A DNA stretch of 64,000 nucleotides from Paenibacillus sp. Soil766 (GCF_001428105.1 NZ_LMSJ01000060.1:62001-126000); one strand, 5' to 3'. Shown: positions 1 through 7,913, numbered from the stretch's first letter. Translations and numbers: made by a program. Notes: generated from the letters alone by a model not told the origin.

Positions 1-104
1 ATTAGCTCCAGCTGCGTGTAATGTCGGGTAGCGACTCCATCCACCAACAGCTTCTTCCGTCCTACGTTCATGCATGTAGGTAATCATCGAAAACCTTTTC
101 CCAC
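1..104 (-). CDS. Partial N-terminus of the next Tad/Flp operon gene (possibly CpaF-type ATPase)
   Basis: The reverse strand opens with a good ribosome site (GGAGGG followed by AAGGAG) and a GTG at 104, then stays open to the window edge, about 34 codons. An ATG at 83 in the same frame is an alternative start. The peptide seen is too short to identify by itself. The gene follows tadZ by 27 bases on the same strand, and in tad operons the gene after the CpaE/TadZ protein is usually the CpaF/TadA secretion ATPase. That assignment rests on gene order only. Confidence 0.4.
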
Positions 105-131
105 TCACTCCTTACCCTCCTTATGATTTAT

Positions 132-1367
132 TTAACTAACCGCACGTTTGCCGGCGATAAGCTTCTGGAACCATGTTTCCTGCCGCACACTTGTCCTCTC
201 GGGCAGTTTGTAAAAATCAACAAATTTCCGCGCGACAGCTTTCACTTCATGATGCATGGGGTGCGCTGGGTTCAGCAGTTCCATCAGCTTCCCTTGGTTG
301 CAACGCGCGAGCGCATCCCCGTGTCGACTGACATGTCCAATTAAGTGAAGCTGCGTTTCTTTGCGAATATCTTTGATCGTGAACTCGCTTTGCTTCGCAT
401 GCCGATCTGTTTGTACTGCCATAAGCTCGAAAGCATCCGGCTGCAAGCCAAATACAGATCCAACCTGCCTAATCCACCTCGAGAAATCCTCCTGAAAATG
501 GGCTATATCACCTGTCGTGACGACAATTTTGCTATCTGCCTCTAGCAGCCCACTTACGGTTGCCGCATTGTCCCAATACGCGCTAACTTCGATGATGCAG
601 ATGTCAAAAGCGCCTCGCGCCACACGCAGCAAATGGATAATTTCTGACGGTGTGAAGAACTCTGCCTGCTCACGCAGCATATTGCCATAAAGAATATGTA
701 GACCATGCACTTCTTTCGGCCTATCACACACGTGGAGCAACCTTTCTGGCGTTAAGCTTTGAGCCTTCAGTTCCGCTCTCAAGCCATCTAAGGTAAACAG
801 AAGTTCTTCACGCCCCAAATACCGATGAAGCTTTGAGCTTTTGAGATTCAAACAGAGATAACCAACCCTCTTCGAAGTCTCCATTGCTAGCGTACAAGCC
901 ACCCCAAACGACGCCAACGTCGTCCCAATATTCGGTGTAGAGCCGACAAACGTAATGAGTTTACCAGAAAGCGCTTGATTAGATTGACTCGCGTTTGACC
1001 CATCAACCCATGCGCGTATTTCATCCGCAATCACAGCCGTGCTGCGTCCTGGGAGGATATAATCCAGCTTCATCAGCCTGCACATTTTCACATACTTCTC
1101 ATTGATGGAAGCATCATGATAATTCGAAAGTAACACAATAATTTTCATCGTTGGTTCCTGCCCCTGCATGCCTTCAAGAAACTCCTCTAGCTCCCCGTAA
1201 GAAAGCTCTCGATCCGAAAGTATGACATGAGTGTAAGGTTTCTCCATTGATTTAGGCTGTAAATCATTCGCCTCGGCAAATATTCGCCACCCGAGCGGTT
1301 TGGCATATACCACATTCGTAAGCTCATCAATTAATCGCTGATCTGTCGACACTAGCCCGATTTGCAC
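132..1367 (-). CDS. tadZ: TadZ/CpaE-like pilus assembly ATPase-family protein
   Basis: The 411-residue protein has a receiver-like N-terminal part (about 1-130) and a MinD/ParA-fold part from about 135. TadZ/CpaE proteins sit at the membrane or pole and help place the Flp/Tad pilus machine. The phosphate-binding loop reads VGSTPNIGTT at residues 141-150, so it keeps the G...GTT frame but lacks the lysine of a normal deviant Walker A. Degenerate loops are known among TadZ proteins, so it may bind nucleotide weakly or not hydrolyse it. The start is GTG with GAGGTG seven bases upstream. It lies 33 bases after cpaB on the same strand, clearly in one operon. The Tad assignment is firm in context, but which partner it recruits cannot be told. 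Confidence 0.75.
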   Translation of the reverse strand: MQIGLVSTDQRLIDELTNVVYAKPLGWRIFAEANDLQPKSMEKPYTHVILSDRELSYGELEEFLEGMQGQEPTMKIIVLLSNYHDASINEKYVKMCRLMKLDYILPGRSTAVIADEIRAWVDGSNASQSNQALSGKLITFVGSTPNIGTTLASFGVACTLAMETSKRVGYLCLNLKSSKLHRYLGREELLFTLDGLRAELKAQSLTPERLLHVCDRPKEVHGLHILYGNMLREQAEFFTPSEIIHLLRVARGAFDICIIEVSAYWDNAATVSGLLEADSKIVVTTGDIAHFQEDFSRWIRQVGSVFGLQPDAFELMAVQTDRHAKQSEFTIKDIRKETQLHLIGHVSRHGDALARCNQGKLMELLNPAHPMHHEVKAVARKFVDFYKLPERTSVRQETWFQKLIAGKRAVS

Positions 1368-1400
1368 TGGGTTTCACCTCTCTTTATGCCAAATTACAAG

Positions 1401-2108
1401 CTATTCCTGGACTTGAATCGATGTGGAACTAAAAGCAATGACCAGCTTCGCCTTCTTCGCCGAGCACAATTGATCGATCTGTAACCATTCATTTTCCGTC
1501 AAATTCAAATTGATCTGATCTATAGCACCATTGGCCTCCAATCGGGAGGTATACATCTTTTGCTCATCACCCTGGGCTTTGGATAGCAGATTAGAATTTT
1601 TCGGGTTGTCTACCTCCACATTGGCAGATGACTTCACAGATGCCACCGTAATTTCTTTCTCATTAAACAACCTGCGTGAACTGCCATCACTCCCCGACAC
1701 GTATATACGAACCCGATCACCTGCACGAATCCCATTTGAAACCGTAAGTAGATACTCTTTGGGAATTTGAAAAGTTGCCTGTTGCTCATTAGGAAGGAGT
1801 TGATAACGATTCAACTTCCACTTCAGAATAGGCTCCCCTGTACCTAAAGGAATCATGGACTCCTGTCCAACAACATCCGTAAGCTTCGTCATCATACTCG
1901 ATGTGTAGCTACCTTTCTGAATCGCCTTGAACTCGACCATATCGTCATGAATAAACTGCCCCGCTCGTATAAAATCCTTCGGCACCACAACCTGAACCGT
2001 CTGCTGTAGCTCGACCTGATTCACTTGCAACACATACACTCCGTATACGAGCAACCCAGCCAGCAATGCAGCAACCACGCTAATTAGCAGGCTTCTCCTG
2101 CGATTCAA
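1401..2108 (-). CDS. cpaB: CpaB/RcpC-like Flp pilus assembly protein with SAF domain
   Basis: The 235-residue protein has one N-terminal membrane segment (about residues 6-28) and a SAF domain (about 42-105) containing the typical run 'VPKDFIRAGQFI'. A beta-rich domain with 'VSNGIRAGDRVRIYV' follows. CpaB proteins sit outside the membrane and are thought to join the pilus machine to the cell envelope. The start is TTG behind a near-perfect AAGGAGGTGATCGA site. It is the first visible gene of the Tad operon running off the left edge, and a terminator-like hairpin just upstream separates it from the dehydrogenase gene. In Gram-positive bacteria there is no outer-membrane secretin, so its partner there is unknown. 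Confidence 0.75.
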   Translation of the reverse strand: MNRRRSLLISVVAALLAGLLVYGVYVLQVNQVELQQTVQVVVPKDFIRAGQFIHDDMVEFKAIQKGSYTSSMMTKLTDVVGQESMIPLGTGEPILKWKLNRYQLLPNEQQATFQIPKEYLLTVSNGIRAGDRVRIYVSGSDGSSRRLFNEKEITVASVKSSANVEVDNPKNSNLLSKAQGDEQKMYTSRLEANGAIDQINLNLTENEWLQIDQLCSAKKAKLVIAFSSTSIQVQE

Positions 2109-2142
2109 TCGATCACCTCCTTCCTTCAGCTACAAGCACGCG

Positions 2143-2190
2143 AAAAAACGCAAACCCCGGAGAGATCATCTCCGAAATTTGCGTTCTTCG
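2143..2190 (-). terminator. Strong hairpin with T-run between SDR gene and tad operon
   Basis: On the reverse strand AACGCAAA pairs with TTTGCGTT, an inner CGGAGA/TCTCCG stem extends it, and six T residues follow. It lies about 85 bases after the SDR stop and 35 bases before cpaB, so it should end SDR transcription. It could also act as a leader hairpin of the pilus operon. Confidence 0.75.
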
Positions 2191-2274
2191 CAAATCAAAC
2201 TATATCATCATAAGTTCGAAACAATATATTTAAAGTATCACATAAACTTCCAATTTTCAACATCTATTTACAAT

Positions 2275-3072
2275 CTAAACTTTCACTTTATTACGAGGGC
2301 GGAGCAATCCGCCTACAAGACGAAGCAATTGTTTACTCGACAATAGACGAGAAAGTTGTGCGGTCATATAATTCTGAAAGCCAGGAACGACGTAGGTTTG
2401 TCCCTTTTCCAAAGCTTGCAGTGCTACTTTCACGACATATTCAGGAGTACTTCTTTTTCCAACAGAGGCCTCATCTGTTCCGACGACATTGAAGAAGTCG
2501 GTCTGCGTTGCCCCCGGGCATAGAGCAAGGAATTTTACACCGCGTGTTCTGTTTTCTTCCCAAAGTGCCTGCGTAAATGACAAAACAAAAGACTTAGTAG
2601 CCCCATATACAGCCATGTAAGGATCTGGTTGAAAAGCCGCAGTGGAAGAAACGTTAATGACCGCTCCATTCCCCTTTCGCAACAAACCTGGCAAGAACAG
2701 ATGTGTGATATGAACAACTGCCATTACATTTAACATCACTTCCTCACGCTGTCGCGCGCCGGAAACTTGCTCAAAATAACCATGAGTAGCGAAACCTGCA
2801 TTATTGATGACCACATCAACATCCAATTGGCGATCTTGGCATTCCTGATATAGATGGGCAGGCGCCCCTTCTTGGGATAAGTCGGTCACGATAACCTCGA
2901 CATTAATTCCGTGCTCCTTCTTAAGCTGCTTCGCAAGAGCATTGAGCTTATCCTCCGATCGAGCAACTAAAACTAAATGGTTCCCCCGACTAGCAAGATC
3001 TCTCGCGAACACCTCACCAATACCCGAAGAAGCACCAGTAATAAGTATCCATTTATTTCGTAACTGCATCAT
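2275..3072 (-). CDS. Short-chain dehydrogenase/reductase
   Basis: This is an SDR-family oxidoreductase of 265 residues using the ATG at 3072, which has AAGGGG seven bases upstream. A longer frame reaches 3129 but crosses the operator and has no ribosome site. The nucleotide-binding motif TGASSGIGE lies at about 12-20, followed by NNAG and the catalytic YGATK (Tyr and Lys) with an upstream Ser pair. The C-terminal tail resembles the DltE/YqjQ branch, whose substrates are mostly unknown. The divergent TetR gene and the two matching palindromes between them suggest the reductase is induced when that repressor binds a ligand. The substrate cannot be read from the sequence. Confidence 0.85.
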   Translation of the reverse strand: MMQLRNKWILITGASSGIGEVFARDLASRGNHLVLVARSEDKLNALAKQLKKEHGINVEVIVTDLSQEGAPAHLYQECQDRQLDVDVVINNAGFATHGYFEQVSGARQREEVMLNVMAVVHITHLFLPGLLRKGNGAVINVSSTAAFQPDPYMAVYGATKSFVLSFTQALWEENRTRGVKFLALCPGATQTDFFNVVGTDEASVGKRSTPEYVVKVALQALEKGQTYVVPGFQNYMTAQLSRLLSSKQLLRLVGGLLRPRNKVKV

Positions 3073-3103
3073 TCTCAGCCCCTTAGTAATATAGTTTCCG
3101 TAA

Positions 3104-3118
3104 GGTAACATTGTTACC
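3104..3118. promoter_or_regulatory. Palindromic operator GGTAAC-ATT-GTTACC
   Basis: This is a perfect 15-base inverted repeat upstream of the SDR start. A second copy of the same core (AACATTGTT) lies at 3225-3238 next to the divergent TetR gene. Matching symmetric sites in a shared promoter region are typical of TetR operators; binding is inferred. Confidence 0.55.
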
Positions 3119-3224
3119 AATATGACCAATTGTATTATCCCCTTTGTTTTATGTCAATAAAATTAATTGTTTTTTCGAAATTGACTCTCATAATACCAGG
3201 AAGTACAATAACAAAACAGGAATA

Positions 3225-3238
3225 GAAACATTGTTTCC
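3225..3238. promoter_or_regulatory. Second operator copy GAAAC-ATT-GTTTC
   Basis: This perfect inverted repeat has five-base arms and the same central AACATTGTT as the site at 3104. It lies about 30 bases before the TetR start, so one repressor could control itself and the SDR gene. Confidence 0.5.
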
Positions 3239-3265
3239 TAGAAAAAACATGACGGGACAGTGATT

Positions 3266-3949
3266 ATGAATAACCATACCGTACAGCCTCCCAAAGAAAT
3301 TCGAATTGCAATAACTTATCAAGAAGCAAGACTTCAACATACAGAAAACTTAAAACAAAACGTTGTCGAGGCCGCAGCCATTCTGCTGCAAGAAGGTGGA
3401 CCGGAAGCGGTAACCGTTCGTCGGGTCGCGGATAAGATGGCCTGTTCAACCAAGATTATCTACAGTTTGTTCGGAAGTAAGGACGAATTGGCTAAACAGT
3501 TATATCTAGAGGGCTGCAAGCTACTAGCCCAATCCTTCGAGGTGGTTCCAAAACAAAATAATCCCCAACAAAGCTTGTGGGACCTCGGAAGTGCTTATTG
3601 GAGCTTCGGAGTGAACTATTCAAGTTATTATAAGATGATGTTCGGAGGAGCAATTACTTTCAAACAGGATGAAGAAAGCTTACAGGGTACAGTAACTGCT
3701 TTAAAGCAAGTATTGAATGTCCTAGAGGAAGCCGTGCAGCAAGAGCTTATAGAGGTCCAAGACCTGACTCTTGTCATCTTCAAGATCTGGACTTCTCTAC
3801 ATGGCGTGATTCACCTTTATTTAGGCGGCCATCTTCATAATGATGAAACCGCGAGGGTTGTATATGATCAGACGTTGTCAGATTTAATTCAAACGATTTT
3901 TGGAATTCACACCGCAAATCCTAGTGATCCTTCTCCCAAATTTGACTAA
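3266..3949 (+). CDS. TetR family regulator with WHG-type C-terminal domain
   Basis: The N-terminal helix-turn-helix spans about residues 30-75 ('ILLQEGGPEAVTVRRVAD' then 'IIYSLFGSKDELAKQ'). The rest is a helical ligand domain with 'AYWSFGVNYSSYYKMMFGG', typical of the WHG type. The ATG at 3266 has GGGA eight bases upstream; a GTG at 3260 is in frame but sits too close to that site. It is read away from the SDR gene, and the two palindromes between them are the likely operators. TetR proteins are normally repressors released by a small hydrophobic ligand. The ligand here is unknown, though the SDR may act on the same compound. Confidence 0.85.
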   Translation: MNNHTVQPPKEIRIAITYQEARLQHTENLKQNVVEAAAILLQEGGPEAVTVRRVADKMACSTKIIYSLFGSKDELAKQLYLEGCKLLAQSFEVVPKQNNPQQSLWDLGSAYWSFGVNYSSYYKMMFGGAITFKQDEESLQGTVTALKQVLNVLEEAVQQELIEVQDLTLVIFKIWTSLHGVIHLYLGGHLHNDETARVVYDQTLSDLIQTIFGIHTANPSDPSPKFD

Positions 3950-4008
3950 AAATCTCCATTGCTTTAACTTCATCGTCACCACGCGATATTGTTCTTGAGT
4001 CAAGCCAG

Positions 4009-4040
4009 AAAAAAGGAGACCCAGCTTATAGCTGGATCCC
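4009..4040 (-). terminator. Terminator of the YhgE-TetR operon
   Basis: On the reverse strand CCAGC pairs with GCTGG around a TATA loop, extended by GGGAT/GTCTCC with mismatches, and followed by six T residues. It starts three bases past the TetR stop. Confidence 0.75.
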
Positions 4041-4042
4041 CA

Positions 4043-4630
4043 CTATTTGTTATATCCGAGCGCACGCATGATGAATGTGGTCGTTTGTCCAATCAACGTC
4101 TCCAAATCAGGCCGTTCCTCTGTAAACATCGGTTCGAAGAACTCTCGCTGCTTGTAAAAAAACATAGCTCCCAACACAAACATAAGCGTACTATCCAGCG
4201 CTTCAAACTCATAGAGCCCAGCTTGTCTACCCTTGTCCAATAATTCACGAACCTTTTTCCACAACGGGAAAACAAGCTCCCGCATTTTGTCCACACGCGG
4301 GGTAATCGTAATAATCTCCATTTGAATCATGCTAATCATCTGCGGATCTTCATTTCGAAGTTTGACAACTTCTCTAATCACCAGTTGGATGCCCTCAAGC
4401 GGATCTTCTACTTTAAAATACTCCGTTAATTTATCTACAGGGAAAAACTGTTTAAATATTTCATGGAAAACGCTCTCTTTTCCACCAAAATAATAGGAAA
4501 CCAGAGCCACATTGGCCCCGGCCTCCTCACATATTTGACGAACGCTAGTCGCATCGTATCCATGCTGTGCAAACAGCTTTTTCGCGGCCAAAAGAATTTT
4601 CATTTTCATATCTGACTCTTGATGAACCAT
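4043..4630 (-). CDS. TetR family regulator (YttP/CecR-like)
   Basis: The 195-residue protein has an N-terminal helix-turn-helix (residues about 10-55: 'ILLAAKKLFAQHGYDATSVR', 'VALVSYYFGGKESVFHEIF') and a helical effector domain. The ATG at 4630 is preceded by GGAGGG with eight bases of spacing. It is the second gene of a two-gene unit, 24 bases after a YhgE-like membrane protein, and is followed by a terminator. The layout suggests it represses its own operon through the AAACA...TGTTT sites upstream of the first gene. It resembles B. subtilis YttP in length and layout, but the ligand is unknown. Confidence 0.85.
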   Translation of the reverse strand: MVHQESDMKMKILLAAKKLFAQHGYDATSVRQICEEAGANVALVSYYFGGKESVFHEIFKQFFPVDKLTEYFKVEDPLEGIQLVIREVVKLRNEDPQMISMIQMEIITITPRVDKMRELVFPLWKKVRELLDKGRQAGLYEFEALDSTLMFVLGAMFFYKQREFFEPMFTEERPDLETLIGQTTTFIMRALGYNK

Positions 4631-4654
4631 GCCTAGCGCCCTCCTAATTCTTAG

Positions 4655-5818
4655 TTAAGCGTTTGATGGAACACGACCTACCACTGGCGCTGTCTTTGCC
4701 TTTTTCGCAAATACAACCAACATATCAATGACAAGCGCTCCCCCAGCGATAACAAATAAAAAGCCAACTTCGCTGCCAACACCAGGTCCACCGAATAAAA
4801 TATTCATCAACCCGTTCACAGCATACGTTGCCGGGAAGAAATTACTCATCGAATGATAGAAATTGGACAGAAGCTCTCTCGGTACAATCGCACCTGATGA
4901 GACCAACTGCAAAGATAACATCGCAATGTTAAATAGCATACCTGCGTTCCCGAACAATGTCAAAAACATCTGAGCAACCAAGGCAAACGTTAATAAGAAC
5001 AACGATTCAAAGCCCCAAAGCGCAACAAATCCTTTATCTACATGCCCTCCCAACGAAACAACCATGACGGCACTAATGAGTCCAACGACAATCGCGGCAA
5101 TCACCGTAATCGCAATACGTGCAGCCATTTTTTGAGTTTTAGTCAGAGAAGCACCTAAAAGATTGGTCGTAACACTGAAGTTCATTCCCATAATCATCGT
5201 ACCAACGATGGAAGCTAGCACGAGCATCATCGGCAGCATTTGATTCGGCATATCCTTTACTTTATTCGTGCTTTGAATGTCCGAAGTTACTTTACTCGCT
5301 AACCCTTGTGCAATCTGAGTCGCTTGCTCAGCCGGAAGCTGTGGGTTCATCTGTGTTAAGACAGCCGATGCTCCTGACGCCACGGCCTCTTTATTTACCG
5401 TAGCCGTAATGTTCCCCGCGACAGCTTGCATGACTGACTTCGTCATAGACGGATTGGACTCATTAACCGTGTAGGTAATGGGTGCTGTCTGTCCTGGCGA
5501 TTGCAGTTTCTTCGAAAAATCCGCTGAAATATGCATAACCATCTGCACTTCACGCATATCAAGCTTATCCTGTGCTTCTTCATTTGACGCGATAACTTCC
5601 GTTTGGAAAGGGAGATTGCTTTGCAGGTTTTGAACAACCTTGCCGCCCATTGCCTGATCTTCATTCACGATCGCAATCTTCAAATTCTTCGTATTATCCG
5701 AAACGCCCGAATATCCCGTCATCCATATGATGCTGAACAGCAACTGAAACGTAATCGCTGTAATAATCCCTACCTTGGTTGTTGCAGGCTTCAAAAAAGC
5801 CGCTATTGACGATCCCAT
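4655..5818 (-). CDS. YhgE/Pip-like ABC-2 type membrane protein
   Basis: The 387-residue protein starts at the ATG at 5818 (GAGGAG eight bases upstream); a longer frame would need a TTG without a ribosome site. It has one N-terminal membrane segment, a large extracellular domain of about 170 residues ('LKIAIVNEDQAMGGK...'), then five or six membrane helices. That is the layout of the YhgE/Pip and ABC-2 permease group. No ATPase lies nearby. Relatives include phage-infection proteins and exporters of toxic or lipid-like compounds, so efflux or secretion is likely, but the cargo is unknown. The downstream TetR gene probably controls it. Confidence 0.75.
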   Translation of the reverse strand: MGSSIAAFLKPATTKVGIITAITFQLLFSIIWMTGYSGVSDNTKNLKIAIVNEDQAMGGKVVQNLQSNLPFQTEVIASNEEAQDKLDMREVQMVMHISADFSKKLQSPGQTAPITYTVNESNPSMTKSVMQAVAGNITATVNKEAVASGASAVLTQMNPQLPAEQATQIAQGLASKVTSDIQSTNKVKDMPNQMLPMMLVLASIVGTMIMGMNFSVTTNLLGASLTKTQKMAARIAITVIAAIVVGLISAVMVVSLGGHVDKGFVALWGFESLFLLTFALVAQMFLTLFGNAGMLFNIAMLSLQLVSSGAIVPRELLSNFYHSMSNFFPATYAVNGLMNILFGGPGVGSEVGFLFVIAGGALVIDMLVVFAKKAKTAPVVGRVPSNA

Positions 5819-5847
5819 TTTTGACCACTCCTCATTATTAAACAATC

Positions 5848-5868
5848 ATTTAAAACAACTGTTTAAAT
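5848..5868. promoter_or_regulatory. Candidate TetR operator upstream of the YhgE-like gene
   Basis: AAACA-N2-TGTTT at 5853-5864 is flanked by ATTTAAA and TTTAAAT. A related AAACAAT stretch lies closer to the start, at 5840-5846. The position, 30 bases before a gene paired with a TetR gene, makes this the likely autoregulatory site; it is inferred. Confidence 0.4.
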
Positions 5869-6133
5869 AATAAGGCAGTTAGTTTATTTTGTCAACTCAC
5901 TACAAAAGTCTAACGACAAGAATCTATACAGCGACCTGCACAGAAGATCTTAAATTCTAAGTTGAACACACAGATGACTGAAAAGTTGTTGACACTCATT
6001 ACAATAGACTTTTCAAGTAAGGTCGCCACGCGCGGCTCTTTTTCATTTGGAAATTGTGTGACCATCCTATTTTTAACAAATTATTCCCAATCCTTTTGCT
6101 TTGCTGTATAATAAGATGACTAACTGCTAACAC
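5869..6133. other. Intergenic region with promoter of the PemK-like pair
   Basis: No credible gene is seen in this divergent spacer. A TATAAT box lies at 6107-6112 on the plus strand; the matching -35 region is poor. The rest has no structure I can name. Confidence 0.4.
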
Positions 6134-6154
6134 TTTCTACTATTCTAGTAGAAA
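6134..6154. promoter_or_regulatory. Perfect palindrome between promoter and small ORF
   Basis: Nine-base arms TTTCTACTA and TAGTAGAAA are separated by TTC. The element starts 21 bases after the TATAAT box and ends 39 bases before the small ORF, a usual place for a toxin-antitoxin autoregulatory operator. Confidence 0.5.
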
Positions 6155-6193
6155 TGAGTGACGCGAATGTTCAAAAAAAAGGGAGTGTTTCAA

Positions 6194-6367
6194 ATGCCTC
6201 CACAAGCGACAATGGATACGACAGTTCGTCAACGGCCAGTTCGCAGGACAGTTAAAAAAGATCGATTGAGTACAATGACATCTGAGGAAATGAAAGCTGC
6301 AAATGAAATGACGAAAGCTACAAGAGGATTCGGAAGCGAGCCTCATGGTTGGGGCAAGGAGGAATAG
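6194..6367 (+). CDS. Small basic protein upstream of PemK-like gene (candidate antitoxin)
   Basis: The 57-residue product is very basic in its N-terminal third (RQRPVRRTVKKDR) and looks helical after that (MTSEEMKAANEMTKATRG). I recognise no known antitoxin fold such as AbrB, RHH or Phd. The ATG at 6194 has GGGAG eight bases upstream. Starts at 6158 and 6167 would give 69 or 66 residues but have poor sites. The stop is three bases before the TTG of the next gene, so translation is probably coupled. The place before a PemK/MazF-like protein suggests a partner or antitoxin. It could also be an unrelated small DNA- or RNA-binding protein. Confidence 0.6.
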   Translation: MPPQATMDTTVRQRPVRRTVKKDRLSTMTSEEMKAANEMTKATRGFGSEPHGWGKEE

Positions 6368-6370
6368 TAA

Positions 6371-6976
6371 TTGGCACGAAATAGTACGAGATACATGAGT
6401 AAAAGTAATTGGCACGAAATTAAAAGAGGTCATGTGTTTGAAGCGGCTATGCTCTATTCCCCTTCTGACACAAATAGACCTCTTTATTTTTTTGAAGAAG
6501 ATGGTCCGAACTCTACAACCGGCAGCATTGTTCAGCGTGTTGGTGACTTTGCTCCAAAGAAAATTGGACGAACCTATGCTGCTAAACAGCAGAGAATGGT
6601 GATTGGCATCAAGCCTCGGCGGGTTGTCATTATATCTAATGATAAGATTAATAAGCACCATGATTATGATTACATCATGGTGGCACCTATGTTTACGTTT
6701 CACCCAGGAGATGAGAAAAAACCAGGCTATCAAAAGATCTTAGACGATGATCATCCATATTTCGTTTACTTCCCTCGTGAGATTGAGCCCGGAAAGATTC
6801 TTAAACGCTATATTGATGTCAGTCAGTTGATAAGCATACATAAAGGCATTTTGTTGGAACAAAAAGAAGTAGTCCCTGCTGATCGCATGGAACTGCTTGA
6901 AGATCTCTTGATCGACAACCTTGACTTAGCAGCTGAGGGTGAAGACGGAGAGCGTGTGGTTGTTGCTGCTACTTAA
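6371..6976 (+). CDS. PemK/MazF-like protein (candidate toxin), long form
   Basis: The 201-residue protein carries an SH3-like PemK/MazF core: 'HEIKRGHVFEAAMLY' at the start and 'RRVVIISNDKINKHHDYDYI' then 'MVAPMF' near residues 78-110, matching the MazF pattern of Arg, hydrophobic strand, ND. Known MazF toxins cut mRNA and have about 110-120 residues. This one has a long insertion before the core strand and an acidic tail of about 70 residues. The Thr/Ser usually found after the ND turn is replaced by His-Asp-Tyr, so ribonuclease activity is not certain. TTG at 6371 is the likely start, with GGAGGA seven bases upstream. It ends with a strong terminator. Confidence 0.65.
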   Translation: MARNSTRYMSKSNWHEIKRGHVFEAAMLYSPSDTNRPLYFFEEDGPNSTTGSIVQRVGDFAPKKIGRTYAAKQQRMVIGIKPRRVVIISNDKINKHHDYDYIMVAPMFTFHPGDEKKPGYQKILDDDHPYFVYFPREIEPGKILKRYIDVSQLISIHKGILLEQKEVVPADRMELLEDLLIDNLDLAAEGEDGERVVVAAT

Positions 6977-6979
6977 TAA

Positions 6980-7012
6980 GCTAGGTGTCCATAACTGGCG
7001 CCTAGCTTTTTA
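6980..7012 (+). terminator. Terminator of the PemK-like pair
   Basis: GCTAGG pairs with CCTAGC around a 15-base loop that can extend the stem, followed by five T residues. It lies four bases after the stop. Confidence 0.8.
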
Positions 7013-7015
7013 TGT

Positions 7016-7132
7016 TCAGAAATTATCCTGTATAGCTTGTATTAGTGCCTGGCACCGATCGAGATCTTCTTTCACCTGTTTCTTATTGTAAAACTCTATT
7101 GATCTGAGTTTTACAATATATAGGAGTTGGAA
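7016..7132 (-). pseudogene. Possible coding remnant with 13-base inverted repeat
   Basis: The reverse strand has an open stretch of about 35 codons ending in a stop at 7016, with a coding-like tail (KKQVKEDLDRCQ then ALIQAIQDNF), but no start codon with a ribosome site. It contains a perfect inverted repeat, TATTGTAAAACTC at 7084-7096 and its complement at 7106-7118. I cannot name a parent gene. It may equally be chance. Confidence 0.25.
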
Positions 7133-7394
7133 TATACGACATCATTTAGCCGAGACAACTAATTTAATACCCTTCTATTATTACTATTCAATATTTAATA
7201 GCATATCTCTTATTTGTGTATGGTAATATATCTTCCAATTTATAGCGATAATTATAGGGTCCTGTAAACTGCGAACTATATTTAGAACATATTCATTTGT
7301 TCAAATTGCTCTAATTTAAGCTATAATCCTTAGGGCTGCTTATTATGTAGGACTTGCTTGTCGTTGTACTTCATCTTGTTGTTATCTGCGATAA
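7133..7394. other. AT-rich intergenic region, nothing recognised
   Basis: The sequence is AT-rich, with many short stops in all frames. I see no RNA fold, terminator or gene here. Confidence 0.4.
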
Positions 7395-7913
7395 TTAAAC
7401 ACTCAGCACAGCTTTCTTGGAAGAGCTGACACCTCGAAATTTTATAAAACTAATGATACGCCAAGTTGCGATATAACCAAAGGTCATCAGGTTACACATA
7501 AAACTAAGTGTGCTTGGATCGATTGAATGTATAGTCGCAATCGCGAGGAAACGCAGTGCAAAGATCACGATCAGCAGCACAAAAACCGTTTTGTTACGCT
7601 TAATAAACGTATTGCCATTTTCTCGAACTTCAAAGTTGGTCGTCAAAATGAGTGGAATCGAAACAATTACGCCGATCAACAAGGCAATGATGACTTGCCC
7701 CTCGTGAATATGCAGAGTTGGATCGAACAATTGCATAAGCGAAGTAGAAATGTATAAGATAGGCAGCAGTAATGTTATTCCTGATTTTTTAAGTGGTTTA
7801 CTCATGCCACTTAATTGTCCACGTAGGATAAAAAAGAAAATTAAGGCCGAAATCATCATGGATACTGTTGAATTCATAGTAACCAACACTCCCTTAAAGG
7901 ATTTTATAATCAT
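7395..7913 (-). CDS. CcdC-like integral membrane protein (DUF1453)
   Basis: The product of 172 residues has five predicted membrane helices, among them 'MMISALIFFFILRG', 'VIIALLIGVIVSIPLILTT', 'TVFVLLIVIFALRFLAI' and 'FMCNLMTFGYIATWRIISF'. Layout and length fit CcdC/DUF1453 proteins, some of which were linked to cytochrome c maturation in Bacillus. No other cytochrome gene is near, so the role stays open. The start chosen is the ATG at 7913, with AAAGGAG just upstream. A longer frame from 7940 lacks a site, and an ATG further in is possible. It stands alone. Confidence 0.6.
   Translation of the reverse strand: MIIKSFKGVLVTMNSTVSMMISALIFFFILRGQLSGMSKPLKKSGITLLLPILYISTSLMQLFDPTLHIHEGQVIIALLIGVIVSIPLILTTNFEVRENGNTFIKRNKTVFVLLIVIFALRFLAIATIHSIDPSTLSFMCNLMTFGYIATWRIISFIKFRGVSSSKKAVLSV

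Noticed and set aside
2143..2190. Cyclic-di-GMP riboswitch upstream of the pilus genes
   Set aside because: The sequence lacks the GEMM core (GCACAGGGCAAACC-like and the second loop) and is just a hairpin with a T-run.
6140..6733. 197-codon reverse-strand ORF opposite the PemK-like pair
   Set aside because: It has no ribosome site and a His/Ser/Phe-rich composition typical of the antisense of a real gene; the plus-strand frames have signals, promoter and terminator.
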